A stretch of DNA of 33,049 nucleotides from Candidatus Poribacteria bacterium. GTDB lineage: Bacteria > Poribacteria > WGA-4E > WGA-3G. The notes beneath the pieces were generated by a model. The model saw nothing but the letters and a program-made list of their open reading frames with translations, was not told the origin of the DNA and made no database searches. Positions within the stretch are counted from its first letter, which is position 1, and each line of letters starts with the position of its first letter. A program made the translations under genes and the position numbers. Below are positions 24,173-32,939 of the stretch, piece after piece. The stretch spans positions 1 to 33,049 of the forward strand of contig JAPOZO010000067.1 of the NCBI GenBank assembly GCA_026706025.1, in the 5' to 3' direction.

Positions 24173-25012
24173 TTAGAATCTCGGATTGAAGAGATAATCG
24201 TAATCATCTATTTTTTGTTCAGCGAAGTCAATGAATTCAGCATTATGATCAAGATCACTGTTTTCAAAAGCGGCTTCACACCCAGTTTTATACTTCAGTC
24301 GCCGGTTGGATTTGAGCCAATGGACGCGGTAAATCAATGCTATCATATGGCGCGGCTTGTCAGATGGATTGGGGACACCGCGGTGCCATAGGCGCATGTC
24401 TCGAATCAGCACACTTCCCTTCTTCGCATTTCCACGGATGGGCGGACAGATTTTACGGCGTGCTTCTTCTTGTTCTTCATCTATATGGTGCTCACCCACC
24501 TCAAGATGCGAGCCGGGCCAAATTTCTACACTCCCATTTTCTTCAGTTGTATCCTGTGGTGAAATATTAACGACAACTTCTGTTGTAGGGTGCGCAATTT
24601 TTTGGTCCGGCCACAGATGCGCACCGTCTCTATGGAGCGGTTGTGTTGTGCTACCGGGGCAGTTCGTGTTGCCGTTGTAAAAGTTATTATAAAGTCCTGG
24701 GCCCAGCAGCTCCTGCGTCACTTGCACAACATAAGGATTCGCGACGATGTCTCTAAAGATATATGGCGCGAAAGGCGGCGGTCCCTGTTGGAGGTGCCCT
24801 ATGAGTTTGCCTGCGCCCCCCCATTTCTCGGCTTTAATGAGGGTCTGCGAATCGGCATCCATCCGTTCGCGAAGAATATCCAAGTGGTCATGGCTAACGA
24901 CGTTTTCTAAAACCACGTAGCCATCAACATGGATCGCGTCGAGTGCTTGCTTGACGTGTGCGTCCGAGAGTTTTCCTGCTGCTAATTCTTTCGATTGAAC
25001 TGTTATCTCCAT
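24173..25012 (-). CDS. Phytanoyl-CoA dioxygenase (PhyH) family protein
   Basis: 279 residues, usual for bacterial PhyH-like proteins. QPLHRDGAHLWPDQ gives H127 and D129 of the iron facial triad. RLWHRGVPNPSDKPRHMIAL gives H210 as third ligand and R221 for 2-oxoglutarate. ENGSVEIWPGSHL (158-170) is the conserved family turn. These enzymes hydroxylate varied small molecules using Fe(II), oxygen and 2-oxoglutarate; true phytanoyl-CoA as substrate is not implied. No ribosome site is visible before the ATG at 25010-25012. The gene is probably co-transcribed with the oxygenase downstream, so the two may act on one pathway; this is inference. Confidence 0.85.
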   Translation of the reverse strand: MEITVQSKELAAGKLSDAHVKQALDAIHVDGYVVLENVVSHDHLDILRERMDADSQTLIKAEKWGGAGKLIGHLQQGPPPFAPYIFRDIVANPYVVQVTQELLGPGLYNNFYNGNTNCPGSTTQPLHRDGAHLWPDQKIAHPTTEVVVNISPQDTTEENGSVEIWPGSHLEVGEHHIDEEQEEARRKICPPIRGNAKKGSVLIRDMRLWHRGVPNPSDKPRHMIALIYRVHWLKSNRRLKYKTGCEAAFENSDLDHNAEFIDFAEQKIDDYDYLFNPRF

Positions 25013-25178
25013 TTTTTTAACGATTGAATTTTCGCTCCGTTTTTTCCGTTGTCAAAAACGGGTTTTCGATGCCCATCAACAACATCGGTGATAATTAAAG
25101 GAGTTTGGAAGTGGACAGTTGTTTTAATGAAAGACTGTCCTTGTCCACCCTCTCCAGGCGTTAGTGGTCGTCCGGTTT

Positions 25179-26543
25179 TTAATTTGTTAGAGAATCGAAA
25201 AATTCTTTGTAGAGTGCTTGAACAGCCGTCTCCATGTCTCCAGATTTTATGCCGAACATCATGCTGACTTCGTTGGAACCTTGATTAATCATTTCAATGT
25301 TTACTTCTGCCCCCGCCAATGCCTTCGTGGCGCGCGAAGCAATACCGACAGTGTGACGCATTCCTTCACCCACAACCATAATCAGTGCCAACTCTCGTTC
25401 AACAGAGATGTCTTCAGGTGCAAGCGTTTGCCGAATCTGTTCGATGACCCTTTTTTCTTTCTGTGCCGAGAGGTTTTCTTCACGGATAATGACTGACATG
25501 TTGTCTATACCCGACGGAACGTGTTCAAATGAAATTTCTTCGGCTTCCAATATCTGCAATAACCGCCGCCCGAATCCGATTTGACGGTTCATAAGGTATT
25601 TGCTGAGATATATACAGCAGACACTCTCCATTGCAGCGATCCCAACAACTGGGATGTCTGTTGATTTTCGGTGCGGAACGATCCGGGTGCCATCTGCGTC
25701 TGGATTGTTAGTGTTTCGGATGTTGACGGGTACATGTGCGCGATAGACCGGTTCGAGGGCTTCGTCGTGGAACACAGAGAATCCGGCATAAGAGAGTTCC
25801 CGCATTTCACGATAGGTTAACTCGGCGATTGGTGCCGGGTCTTTAACGATAGACGGGTTCGCTGCGAACACAGAATCAACATCTGTAAAGTTCTCATACA
25901 CTTCCGCCCGCACCGCACTCGCGAGAATAGCACCTGTGATGTCTGAACCGCCGCGCGAAAAAGTGACGATGTTGCCCTGTCTTGAGTAGCCAAAGAAGCC
26001 GGGGAAGATAGTGACTCCCGGGCGTTCGTGTAGATCGCGCAGCCGGTTATACGCTTCCGGTAAGACTTGTGCATTACCGGGTTCGTCGGAGAGCAATAAA
26101 CCTGCGTCCTTCGGATTCACGTAGTGTGCATCTACACCTCGTGCTTGTAGGACTTGTGCGACGAGCCGTGCGCAGTTATCTTCGCCGCCTGCTTTCATTG
26201 TATCCATATAGAGGTCGGCATCGGTTATGCTGTTCTCGAGACGTTCTGTTAGGTCGCGGGCGATGGGTTCAGTGACCTCCGCAGGGAGTCCTAATTCAGA
26301 AGCGATGCGACGGTAACGTTCAATGGCTTCAGCACATTCCGAAGCACCGAGTTTTCCAGCAAGGCGCTGTGATGCCGCAGCAATGAGCAGATCGGTTACT
26401 TTGATGTCTTGGCTGTGTCGTTTTCCGGGTGCAGAGACAACGATAAGGCGGCGTTCCGGGTCAGCGGTGATGATGTCACAAACTTGACGCACTTGCTCCG
26501 CTGAGGCGAGGGAACTCCCGCCGAACTTGGATACTTTTAGCAA
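25179..26543 (-). CDS. lysC: Aspartate kinase
   Basis: 454 residues, a normal length for a single-function aspartokinase. KFGGSSLAS (6-14) is the start of the amino-acid kinase fold. GGEDNCARL and GGSDITGAILASAV supply the aspartate and ATP sites. NFTDVDSVFAANPSIV matches the conserved T-D-x-D-x-x-x-x-x-D/A-P region. The last ~150 residues carry two ACT-type regulatory domains (MSVIIREENLS, LALIMVVGEGM), which normally sense lysine or threonine. The enzyme makes aspartyl phosphate, the first step to lysine, threonine, methionine and diaminopimelate. It starts with TTG at 26541-26543, supported by GGAGG six bases upstream. No pathway partners are adjacent. Confidence 0.9.
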   Translation of the reverse strand: MLKVSKFGGSSLASAEQVRQVCDIITADPERRLIVVSAPGKRHSQDIKVTDLLIAAASQRLAGKLGASECAEAIERYRRIASELGLPAEVTEPIARDLTERLENSITDADLYMDTMKAGGEDNCARLVAQVLQARGVDAHYVNPKDAGLLLSDEPGNAQVLPEAYNRLRDLHERPGVTIFPGFFGYSRQGNIVTFSRGGSDITGAILASAVRAEVYENFTDVDSVFAANPSIVKDPAPIAELTYREMRELSYAGFSVFHDEALEPVYRAHVPVNIRNTNNPDADGTRIVPHRKSTDIPVVGIAAMESVCCIYLSKYLMNRQIGFGRRLLQILEAEEISFEHVPSGIDNMSVIIREENLSAQKEKRVIEQIRQTLAPEDISVERELALIMVVGEGMRHTVGIASRATKALAGAEVNIEMINQGSNEVSMMFGIKSGDMETAVQALYKEFFDSLTN

Positions 26544-26747
26544 TCTGGTCCTCCAATTTCTTCTATTCAGTTATAATGGTCTTGCTGTTGAGGGGTTAAA
26601 GGCATGGGCACATTCTCCTACAAATTGCGTGTCCGTTTCGGATAATGTTTTCGAGTCTGTCTTTTAATTTTATGGTAATTTCTGATATTTGTCAAAGTTT
26701 TTTCTCTATATATGCGGACCGTTTAGTTTTTTGCAGACAGATTCAAT

Positions 26748-26776
26748 GTGACTTTCTGAGAAAAATGTGCTATACT
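26748..26776 (+). promoter_or_regulatory. Promoter candidate for the ThuA-like gene
   Basis: GTGACT (26748-26753), 17-base spacer, TATACT (26771-26776). Transcription would begin near 26783, downstream of the earliest in-frame start (26645). This supports the ATG at 26810, which follows a GGAG box. Confidence 0.45.
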
Positions 26777-26809
26777 TATGCAAAATCTTATTTATGGAGT
26801 TATTTTTTA

Positions 26810-27745
26810 ATGAATAACGAATGGGTTGTTTACGAAGGGAACGAAGGTCCCGGAAAAGGTAAACATATTGTCCTTGTTAGTGGTGATGAAGAGTATCGCT
26901 CTGAAGAGGCGTTGCCAATGTTGGGGAAGGTATTAGCCACACACCACGGCTTTACATGCACGGTGCTGTTTGCGATTAATCCTGAAACAGGTGAAATCGA
27001 TCCGGAGGTGCAGACGAACATTCCGGGACTTCACCATCTACAATCAGCGGATATGATGGTGCTGTTCACACGTTTCCGCGAACTGCCCGATGAGCAGATG
27101 AAGTATGTCGTTGACTATACGAATGCTGGTAAACCCGTGATAGGGCTTCGGACAGCAACGCACGCTTTCAGTTATAGCCGCGATCTTGAGAGTCCGTATG
27201 CAAAGTATAGCTTCAACGCCAAAGATTTTGAAGGCGGCTACGGCAGGCAGGTGCTTGGTGAGACGTGGGTCAACCACCATGGACACCATGGTAAAGAGAG
27301 TGCCCGCGGCGTGATCGACGAAGCGATGCAAGATCATCCGATACTCAAAGGCGTTGACGATGTTTGGGGACCGTCTGATGTCTACGGCATTAATGACTTG
27401 ACAGGTGATTCGCAGGTGCTTATCCACGGACAGGTGCTGGTCGGTATGGATCCGACAGATGTACCAAAATCGGATACTGTCACAATGCCGATGGTGTGGA
27501 TTAAAACCTATACCGGTGATGAAGGGAACACCTCACGCGTCTTGAACACGACGATGGGTGCCTCTGTCGATTTGGAAAGCGAAGGACTCCGTCGTCTTCT
27601 CGTCAATGGCTGCTATTGGTGTATGGGGATGGAGGACGATATTCCTGATAAAAGTGTCGTCGATTATGTCGGCGATTATGAACCGACGTTCTTCGGTTTT
27701 GGCACGTTTACAAAGGGTGTCCGTCCGGAAGACCATGCGCTGTAA
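26810..27745 (+). CDS. ThuA-like domain protein
   Basis: 311 residues. The start ATG at 26810 is chosen over upstream in-frame codons because GGAG lies 10 bases before it and the upstream 55 codons look non-coding and AT-rich. The fold is that of ThuA-like (glutamine-amidotransferase-like) proteins: KHIVLVSGDEEYRSEEALPM near the start, ADMMVLFTRFRELPDEQM, a GKPVIGLRTATHAF turn, and an end with VNGCYWCMGMEDDIP. ThuA homologues are linked to trehalose and other sugar use, often as secreted or cytoplasmic hydrolase-like proteins of unclear activity. No signal peptide is present, so it is probably cytoplasmic. It is a single gene with its own promoter, convergent with the toxin-antitoxin operon. 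Confidence 0.8.
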   Translation: MNNEWVVYEGNEGPGKGKHIVLVSGDEEYRSEEALPMLGKVLATHHGFTCTVLFAINPETGEIDPEVQTNIPGLHHLQSADMMVLFTRFRELPDEQMKYVVDYTNAGKPVIGLRTATHAFSYSRDLESPYAKYSFNAKDFEGGYGRQVLGETWVNHHGHHGKESARGVIDEAMQDHPILKGVDDVWGPSDVYGINDLTGDSQVLIHGQVLVGMDPTDVPKSDTVTMPMVWIKTYTGDEGNTSRVLNTTMGASVDLESEGLRRLLVNGCYWCMGMEDDIPDKSVVDYVGDYEPTFFGFGTFTKGVRPEDHAL

Positions 27746-27760
27746 GGTGAGTAGTTAGTT

Positions 27761-27814
27761 TTGACCAACAACTCGTGCCTTATTAAAAATATCGGTAGGC
27801 GAGTTGTTGGTCAA
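27761..27814. repeat. Perfect 15-bp inverted repeat between convergent genes
   Basis: TTGACCAACAACTCG (27761-27775) and CGAGTTGTTGGTCAA (27800-27814) are exact reverse complements around a 24-base loop. The site lies 15 bases past the ThuA-like stop codon and 66 bases past the antitoxin stop. It could end transcription from both sides, though no T-tract follows, or it may be a small dispersed palindrome. Confidence 0.7.
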
Positions 27815-27880
27815 GGTTCCTGGACACGATGCTTCTTTAACCGACAACTATTTTATTCGGCTGCTTTTGCAAAAAATGTA

Positions 27881-28216
27881 TCAGAACGGAATTGAAATGC
27901 TAATCTCTGCTGCCGGATTGTATGCAGGACTACCTTTAACAACAATTTCAACGTCACAATCCAGCTTTCTGATGAGTAAAAACAAGGATTCAATAGAAAA
28001 GCCATCAAGTCTGCCGTTTAGGAGCGCCGTGATTTCCGGTTTGCTGAGTTCTAAAAGTTTGGCGGCCTCGTCCCATGTAAGTTGGCTTTCGGTTATAATG
28101 CTGTTGATTATTAAGGAAAGACGGGCTTTCGTACGGTATTCTTCTGGATTGACAAAACCTAAATCTTCAAACACATTACCGCTGCTTTTTTCACCTTCAA
28201 TTTTTTCTTCAGTCAT
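27881..28216 (-). CDS. HigA-like antitoxin with XRE-type helix-turn-helix
   Basis: 111 residues. The second half holds the helix-turn-helix: TWDEAAKLLELSKPEITALL (47-66) followed by NGRLDGFSIESLFLLIRKL and DVEIVVKG. This is the usual pattern of XRE-like antitoxins paired with Gp49/HigB toxins. The N-terminal ~30 residues are acidic and probably flexible. Its ATG overlaps the toxin stop codon by four bases, and an AAGGAG box lies seven bases upstream, inside the toxin gene. It should bind and silence the toxin and repress the operon promoter. I avoid a gene symbol because naming varies in this family. Confidence 0.85.
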   Translation of the reverse strand: MTEEKIEGEKSSGNVFEDLGFVNPEEYRTKARLSLIINSIITESQLTWDEAAKLLELSKPEITALLNGRLDGFSIESLFLLIRKLDCDVEIVVKGSPAYNPAAEISISIPF

Positions 28217-28578
28217 TTTTTTTCTCCTTGTGCAAGTCTTTTTGCCGTGTTCAAACGTCTACGGATGAGATCAATTTCCCTTTTGGGAGTCTTTATGCCC
28301 CGTGTCGATTTTTTTTGAAAGCAGTGCAGAACATAAACGAAGTCTCCGAGGTTCACCGCATAAACTGCCCGATAGGTATCCCGGGCGTAATCGCTGACAA
28401 TTTCATACACTCCCGAAAATCCTTTCAAGGGTTTGGTTTTGTGAGGCGTTATGCCTGATTGCACACCTTCCAATGTATAGCCTATTTCTTGCTGTACCCT
28501 GTTCGGAAATTCTAAAAGCCTCTTCTTGGAGTCGCCCACCCAGAAAACGTCTCGCATTCGTTTTTGCTGCATACACAT
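28213..28578 (-). CDS. HigB/Gp49-like toxin of a type II toxin-antitoxin system
   Basis: 121 residues, the size normal for phage-derived Gp49-like (RelE superfamily) toxins. Typical blocks are FWVGDSKKRLLEFPNRVQQE, then VYEIVSDYARDTYRAVYAV, FVYVLHCFQKKSTRGIKTP and a basic tail RRRLNTAKRLAQ. The family cleaves mRNA on ribosomes. Toxin comes before antitoxin, as in HigBA systems. Two ATGs are close together at the start (28578 and 28572); no clear ribosome site favours one. The gene appears intact, with the basic and aromatic residues of the family present. Confidence 0.85.
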   Translation of the reverse strand: MCMQQKRMRDVFWVGDSKKRLLEFPNRVQQEIGYTLEGVQSGITPHKTKPLKGFSGVYEIVSDYARDTYRAVYAVNLGDFVYVLHCFQKKSTRGIKTPKREIDLIRRRLNTAKRLAQGEKK

Positions 28579-28878
28579 ATTTTAGCAAATCAAGAGAGTT
28601 TTTGCTACACTTTCTTCACCAGGAAAAACTCATGGGAACTGACGCACGATTTTAAGTGCTGCGGAAGTCATAGTGAGCATCGCGACTGGAATAGTTGGCT
28701 CGATTCATATATCGGTAATTCTGCCTACTTCGTCTATTTCGCGGATCAAGCATTTTTGATGTCAGAGGAAGAATTTCAGAAGGCAAAGGGATCCCAATCG
28801 CGGACATCGCTAAGTTTTTTACATACTCTACTACTGATGTCCGTTCAACGTTCAAGGCGACGCGTGATGTAATGTCAT
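28579..28878. other. Intergenic stretch with a possible decayed coding remnant
   Basis: About 300 bases between the toxin start and the sigma-fusion stop codon. On the plus strand, 28757-28871 reads as IFDVRGRISEGKGIPIADIA and onward, which looks protein-like, but it has no start codon and stop codons interrupt it upstream. I could not name a family. The toxin promoter should also lie here; no convincing boxes were found. Confidence 0.3.
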
Positions 28879-31848
28879 CTATTCTTCGGCAAGCGCGATG
28901 TGAAATATCCCGTGATCTTTGATAGCACTAAACAGTTTATCGTTAAGGACAGCGAGCGCAGCAGTTTCACCGAGTGCTTCTGAGGAAACCTTTTTCCATT
29001 GATTACGGGTATCCAACCGATAGGCTCCGATATTGCTAACACCATAGATTGTGGGGCCATCCACGGCAAATCTATCTATGATCGGACGCATACCCGCACT
29101 ATCGGTTAGCACGCGCCAGTGTGCGCCGGTCTCTGAACTCAAGACCCCTTCGTCTGTTGCGACATAAACTGTTGAGCCAACAAAGGTTATCTCATTGAAA
29201 TCGTCAAAACGAAGTGGTAGACTTGGCGTAACATCTCTCCAGCTATTCCCTCCATCAAGTGACTGAAACAGCTTACCATCGCGTTTGCCGACGTAGATGG
29301 TTTCTCTCGAAACGGCTAATTTGAGATCCTGGATGTCGTTGTCATAAGACTCTTGGCTCTTGTCTGTTAATCCTGTGTTTGTCCATACCGGATCACCCAG
29401 TTTCCACTTAAAAAGCGTACGTTCCTGCTCAGCATAGAATACATCGTTAGAGACCCCGACTATTCCGGCTCCCGCTTTCTCTTTCTTTATGGGCGGTGGA
29501 ACGATCGAGACAATTACGTGATGCTCTGTTTTAGAATCCGCGGATAAGTGCGTCTCTTTCGCTGCCTCGCTACCTGTTGGTAACTTGCGGCGTAATACTT
29601 CATCATGAGAAGCGGGTATGCTTTGAACGGGACTGCGTATACCGCCATCTGTAGATACGTGGGCAATTTGCAAATTGTTAACTCCAGGTGAAATAAGATA
29701 AAGATTATTGTCATCAACCACCAATTTTGAGTGAAAGGTATTGGAGACACGCGCGCTTTCCGGTTTTGATGAGTCAGTTGTAATTACAATCACCTTTGCA
29801 GCAAAATCCCCAGTAATTGAGATTTTTTTCCAACACACACCTTCGTCAGTGGATTGATACACCGCATAGCCGGTATGCGCGTATAATCTGTTATTGAACG
29901 CAACCAAATCCTTTAGCCTTGTTCCCACCATCCCATCTATAAGTAATCTCCACGATTGCCCGCCATCAGTTGTGCGATGAATCCCAAAGAGACCCGCTTT
30001 GTAAAACGTCGTCTCGTCTATAGCCACAACTGGAAGACTATTGATCATGAACAGGTCCGTATCTCCTGAAAGTTCTGTCCAGGTTTGTCCGCTATCTGTT
30101 GAATGATATTGTTGGCTGGCAGTTGACACTAAAAGCACTTCACCAACAGCCGAAACCGTCATGCCAGAGGGTATCACTCGATCATAATCAGATTTATAAC
30201 TGGGTGTTATTTCTGTCCAAGATGCTCCCAAGTTAGCCGAATGGAAAATTTTGAGGGCATGCGACTCATTTCTTGGTACTTCTTGTTCTACCTCTATTGG
30301 CGTGAGTCCCAACAGATGGGGACCTGTCCCAACATAGAGATTATTATCAGACACTGCCAAGGAATAGATGGCTCTTGATGTCTCTACCGGCAACTTTTGC
30401 CAAGTGCCTGAACCCAGACGATAGAGACCGCGCGCTGTGCCAGCAAACACTGTTGTTCCAACAGCAGCGACTGTAGAAATCCTTTTGTTTGCCAATCCGC
30501 CATTAAATAGGTGCCATTGTGTCCCACCGTCTGTAGATCGATAAATCCCTTCATCTCTAAGCGCAAGATACATCGTAGAACTCTCACCCGTGATAATGAG
30601 ACCAACGGCGTGTCCCTTTGGTCGGGAACCAATCGTCCGCCATGTTTCACCTTTATCATCCGACCTAAATATTTCATCGGTGGATACTATGTAAAGGATG
30701 CCACTATGCTCTGCCATCGGCATTAGCGATTCACCAATTGGAATATCCGTGTTGATGCGTGTCCATGTGGTAGCATCTGCGCCTAATCTGTATATGCCTG
30801 AGGGGGTAACACCATAGACGCTGCCTTCAGATGTAGCGAAGATATCGCGGACGCGCCCGCTTGGTGGTGCGCTTCCCTGCGTCCACTGCGAAGTCGAAAA
30901 CTTGGCGGAGTCCTCCAATGTAACAGATGCTGTGGTCGTTGTAGAGACTTGTGCCCCAGTACCGCTGTTTTTACCTGCGGAAGCTGCCCGACCCACTCGA
31001 TTTTGTATAGCGGGTTTCGCCGCAATATCCAGAATGATAGGTGTGTCAACGATTTCAATGGTAGGTTCAGATTGTGCTTCAAAACTGTACGGCTTCTGAA
31101 AACGAGCAAGGTACGCGTTGCTCACACCGAGCAGCAATATCACCAGAACGGTGGCAGTTCCAACAGCCGCCCACGGTAGCAACGGTTTGCCAACCGGGGG
31201 CGATATCGGTTTCATATTAGCGACTTCCTGCATGATACGCTCAGTTACTTGGGCAGGGAATGGGATACCCCCGAGTGTTTCGCTAACCAATAGTTCTTCC
31301 TGCCGTTCCTGTAAACGCTCGCGTCCGCGGTGAAGTCGACTTTTAACTGTGTTGACTGACACACCTAAGAATTTTCCAATTTCCTTCGCCGTCATTTCTC
31401 CGAGATAAAAGAGTGTCACCACCGTACGTTCGCTCTCCGGCAGCTTTGCCAAAAGTTTTTTGACGAGTTCATGGCGATCCTCAGTGATCTCTGTCTGCCG
31501 TAGGTCAGATAAGTGATGCGTATAAGAGAGTTTCTCAATTTCTTCTATAGGTGTGGCTTCCAATGATTGCATCACAGATTTGTTCTTTTGGTGCCACTTC
31601 TTGCAAAGATTATTCGCGATAACATAAAGCCATCCCCCAAACTGGTTCGGATTTTTCAGCTGTGCGAGGTGCTTGTATACCTTGAGGAAAGTGTCTTGGG
31701 TTATCTCTTCAGCGATGTGAAAGTCACCGACCTTTCGCCACGCCAGCGCATGAATACTCTTTTGATGCTTTTGGACTAAAACACTGAATGCTTCATCGTT
31801 GCCTGATAAAATGCTACGAATCAATTGAACATCGTTTTCTCTTTCCAT
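28879..31848 (-). CDS. ECF sigma factor fused to a membrane segment and an extracytoplasmic Asp-box propeller
   Basis: 989 residues. Residues 8-90 form sigma region 2 (EEITQDTFLKVYKHL, GGWLYVIANNLCKKW). Residues 128-182 form region 4 (LPESERTVVTLFYLGEMTAK, then GVSVNTVKSRLHRGRERL). A linker (183-221) leads to one hydrophobic segment, 222-246 (LLPWAAVGTATVLVILLLGV). A low-complexity stretch (about 260-320) follows, then a propeller region to the end with eight S-x-D-x-G-x-x-W-like Asp boxes near 396, 438, 537, 583, 626, 666, 863 and 905. The sigma part should face the cytoplasm and the propeller the periplasm. The ATG at 31846-31848 follows GGAG. No separate anti-sigma gene adjoins. The link from outside signal to transcription is inference; ECF factors with C-terminal extensions are known. 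Confidence 0.88.
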   Translation of the reverse strand: MERENDVQLIRSILSGNDEAFSVLVQKHQKSIHALAWRKVGDFHIAEEITQDTFLKVYKHLAQLKNPNQFGGWLYVIANNLCKKWHQKNKSVMQSLEATPIEEIEKLSYTHHLSDLRQTEITEDRHELVKKLLAKLPESERTVVTLFYLGEMTAKEIGKFLGVSVNTVKSRLHRGRERLQERQEELLVSETLGGIPFPAQVTERIMQEVANMKPISPPVGKPLLPWAAVGTATVLVILLLGVSNAYLARFQKPYSFEAQSEPTIEIVDTPIILDIAAKPAIQNRVGRAASAGKNSGTGAQVSTTTTASVTLEDSAKFSTSQWTQGSAPPSGRVRDIFATSEGSVYGVTPSGIYRLGADATTWTRINTDIPIGESLMPMAEHSGILYIVSTDEIFRSDDKGETWRTIGSRPKGHAVGLIITGESSTMYLALRDEGIYRSTDGGTQWHLFNGGLANKRISTVAAVGTTVFAGTARGLYRLGSGTWQKLPVETSRAIYSLAVSDNNLYVGTGPHLLGLTPIEVEQEVPRNESHALKIFHSANLGASWTEITPSYKSDYDRVIPSGMTVSAVGEVLLVSTASQQYHSTDSGQTWTELSGDTDLFMINSLPVVAIDETTFYKAGLFGIHRTTDGGQSWRLLIDGMVGTRLKDLVAFNNRLYAHTGYAVYQSTDEGVCWKKISITGDFAAKVIVITTDSSKPESARVSNTFHSKLVVDDNNLYLISPGVNNLQIAHVSTDGGIRSPVQSIPASHDEVLRRKLPTGSEAAKETHLSADSKTEHHVIVSIVPPPIKKEKAGAGIVGVSNDVFYAEQERTLFKWKLGDPVWTNTGLTDKSQESYDNDIQDLKLAVSRETIYVGKRDGKLFQSLDGGNSWRDVTPSLPLRFDDFNEITFVGSTVYVATDEGVLSSETGAHWRVLTDSAGMRPIIDRFAVDGPTIYGVSNIGAYRLDTRNQWKKVSSEALGETAALAVLNDKLFSAIKDHGIFHIALAEE

Positions 31849-31924
31849 CAGAATACTCCGTGATTATGATCCGCCGATTTTGGACAGATACAGCGGTGGA
31901 TAGACAAGTTATCTCAATATCAAG

Positions 31925-32086
31925 TCACTTTCCTATTGGTAAAGTATACCAAACACGACAGTAAAATGAAACCCATAAATGTGAAACATTATTTCGTCCG
32001 TCTATAATTACAAAGGTTTCCACAAACCTCCCTGCCCAGACAAAGAAGAAAAGAAAAAGGATTGCTATAATATTCACACATTTCAT
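31925..32086 (-). CDS. Small signal-peptide ORF, probable remnant of a neighbour-like gene
   Basis: 53 codons from ATG at 32084-32086 to TGA at 31925-31927. A strong AAAGGAG box lies eight bases upstream. The product opens with a hydrophobic signal-like segment (MKCVNIIAILFLFFFVWA) and continues GRFVETF, which resembles SAGTFIETF just after the signal peptide of the adjacent lectin-like protein. The resemblance then stops, so it is likely the head of a second copy that was cut short. A functional small secreted peptide cannot be excluded. It lies between the lectin-like gene and the sigma fusion, all on one strand. Confidence 0.45.
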   Translation of the reverse strand: MKCVNIIAILFLFFFVWAGRFVETFVIIDGRNNVSHLWVSFYCRVWYTLPIGK

Positions 32087-32120
32087 AGAGATTCTCCTTT
32101 CAATGTGATTTCTGTTGAGA

Positions 32121-32873
32121 TTAAAACCGCTTCAAGTTCCCCCATGTTGTCGCGAGTTTGCCTTGGAATGTTACGGCGAATCCACCGCCGTTTGGAATAC
32201 TCTCGCCGGTCACAGTAATGTTATCAAAGCGCGCCGTATAATTCGAGAGACCGAAGCCTATGCCACCTGTCAGGAAGTCTGGAAAACCATCAAAGGCTTG
32301 AACCCCTGCAAGAATTAGAAGTTTCGTAGGTTTCACAACCTGCTTCCCATCAATCCAGAAAGTGACGATATTTCCTTGAACGCTTAACTTTAGATGCGCC
32401 CACTTATCCAATCTTAGAAGCGGATGCGCTGCCCTGTGAAGGCTTATAAACTCTACCCCGCGCCAATCACCATAGTCACAACTTATGCGTGTGCCAGGAA
32501 CAGCTTTGCCGTCAATTAACTCCACCCGATCGTCAATGTTGCAGGAAACCACCCAGGCGCCGCTAACCCGTGCAGCAATCACTATAGTTCCAACACCGTG
32601 TTTTGTAAGCGGTTTGACATCAAATTCAATAGTATAGTTTTCCCATGTATTATCTCCGGTTATGAGTAGACGCCGAAATGTTTCACGGCTTACGGCGTGA
32701 AGTTCATTATTGATAACCTCCCAAGAACCAGGGGCTTTATTCAAGTGGACGAGTTCCTTCCACACTTCCAGATTTTTGTCATCAAATGTTTCGATAAATG
32801 TCCCTGCCGAGACAGAGAAAGACAAGAAACAAAGTAGCGTTACAGTTACAATTACAATACGTGTGAATCTCAC
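32121..32873 (-). CDS. Secreted concanavalin A-like lectin/glucanase-fold protein (3-keto-disaccharide hydrolase/LamG type)
   Basis: 250 residues from GTG at 32871-32873, chosen because AAAGGAG lies seven bases upstream and a signal peptide then begins at once (RFTRIVIVTVTLLCFLSFSV, ending SAG). A longer frame to 32984 has no such support. The mature part starts FIETFDDKNLEVWKEL. It follows the jelly-roll pattern with NYTIEFDVKPLTKHGVGTIV, a HLKLSVQGNIVTFWIDGKQV strand pair and GGIGFGLSNYTARFDNITVT. Such domains bind or cleave polysaccharides. No catalytic pair can be assigned with confidence, so a binding role is as likely as hydrolysis. Confidence 0.7.
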   Translation of the reverse strand: MRFTRIVIVTVTLLCFLSFSVSAGTFIETFDDKNLEVWKELVHLNKAPGSWEVINNELHAVSRETFRRLLITGDNTWENYTIEFDVKPLTKHGVGTIVIAARVSGAWVVSCNIDDRVELIDGKAVPGTRISCDYGDWRGVEFISLHRAAHPLLRLDKWAHLKLSVQGNIVTFWIDGKQVVKPTKLLILAGVQAFDGFPDFLTGGIGFGLSNYTARFDNITVTGESIPNGGGFAVTFQGKLATTWGNLKRF

Positions 32874-32939
32874 CGAAAAACTCCTTTCATCTTTGCTGGG
32901 CAAGGTTTGAACAAGTTTCAATATTAAATTTGCACATCT

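Noticed and set aside
26645-26809. Longer N-terminus for the ThuA-like protein
   Set aside because: The stretch is AT-rich, lies mostly upstream of the likely promoter, and does not fit the family start; ATG 26810 has a GGAG box.
28652-28855. A 67-codon minus-strand frame between the toxin and the sigma fusion
   Set aside because: No ribosome site, no recognisable domain, and the opposite strand there looks more protein-like though also broken.
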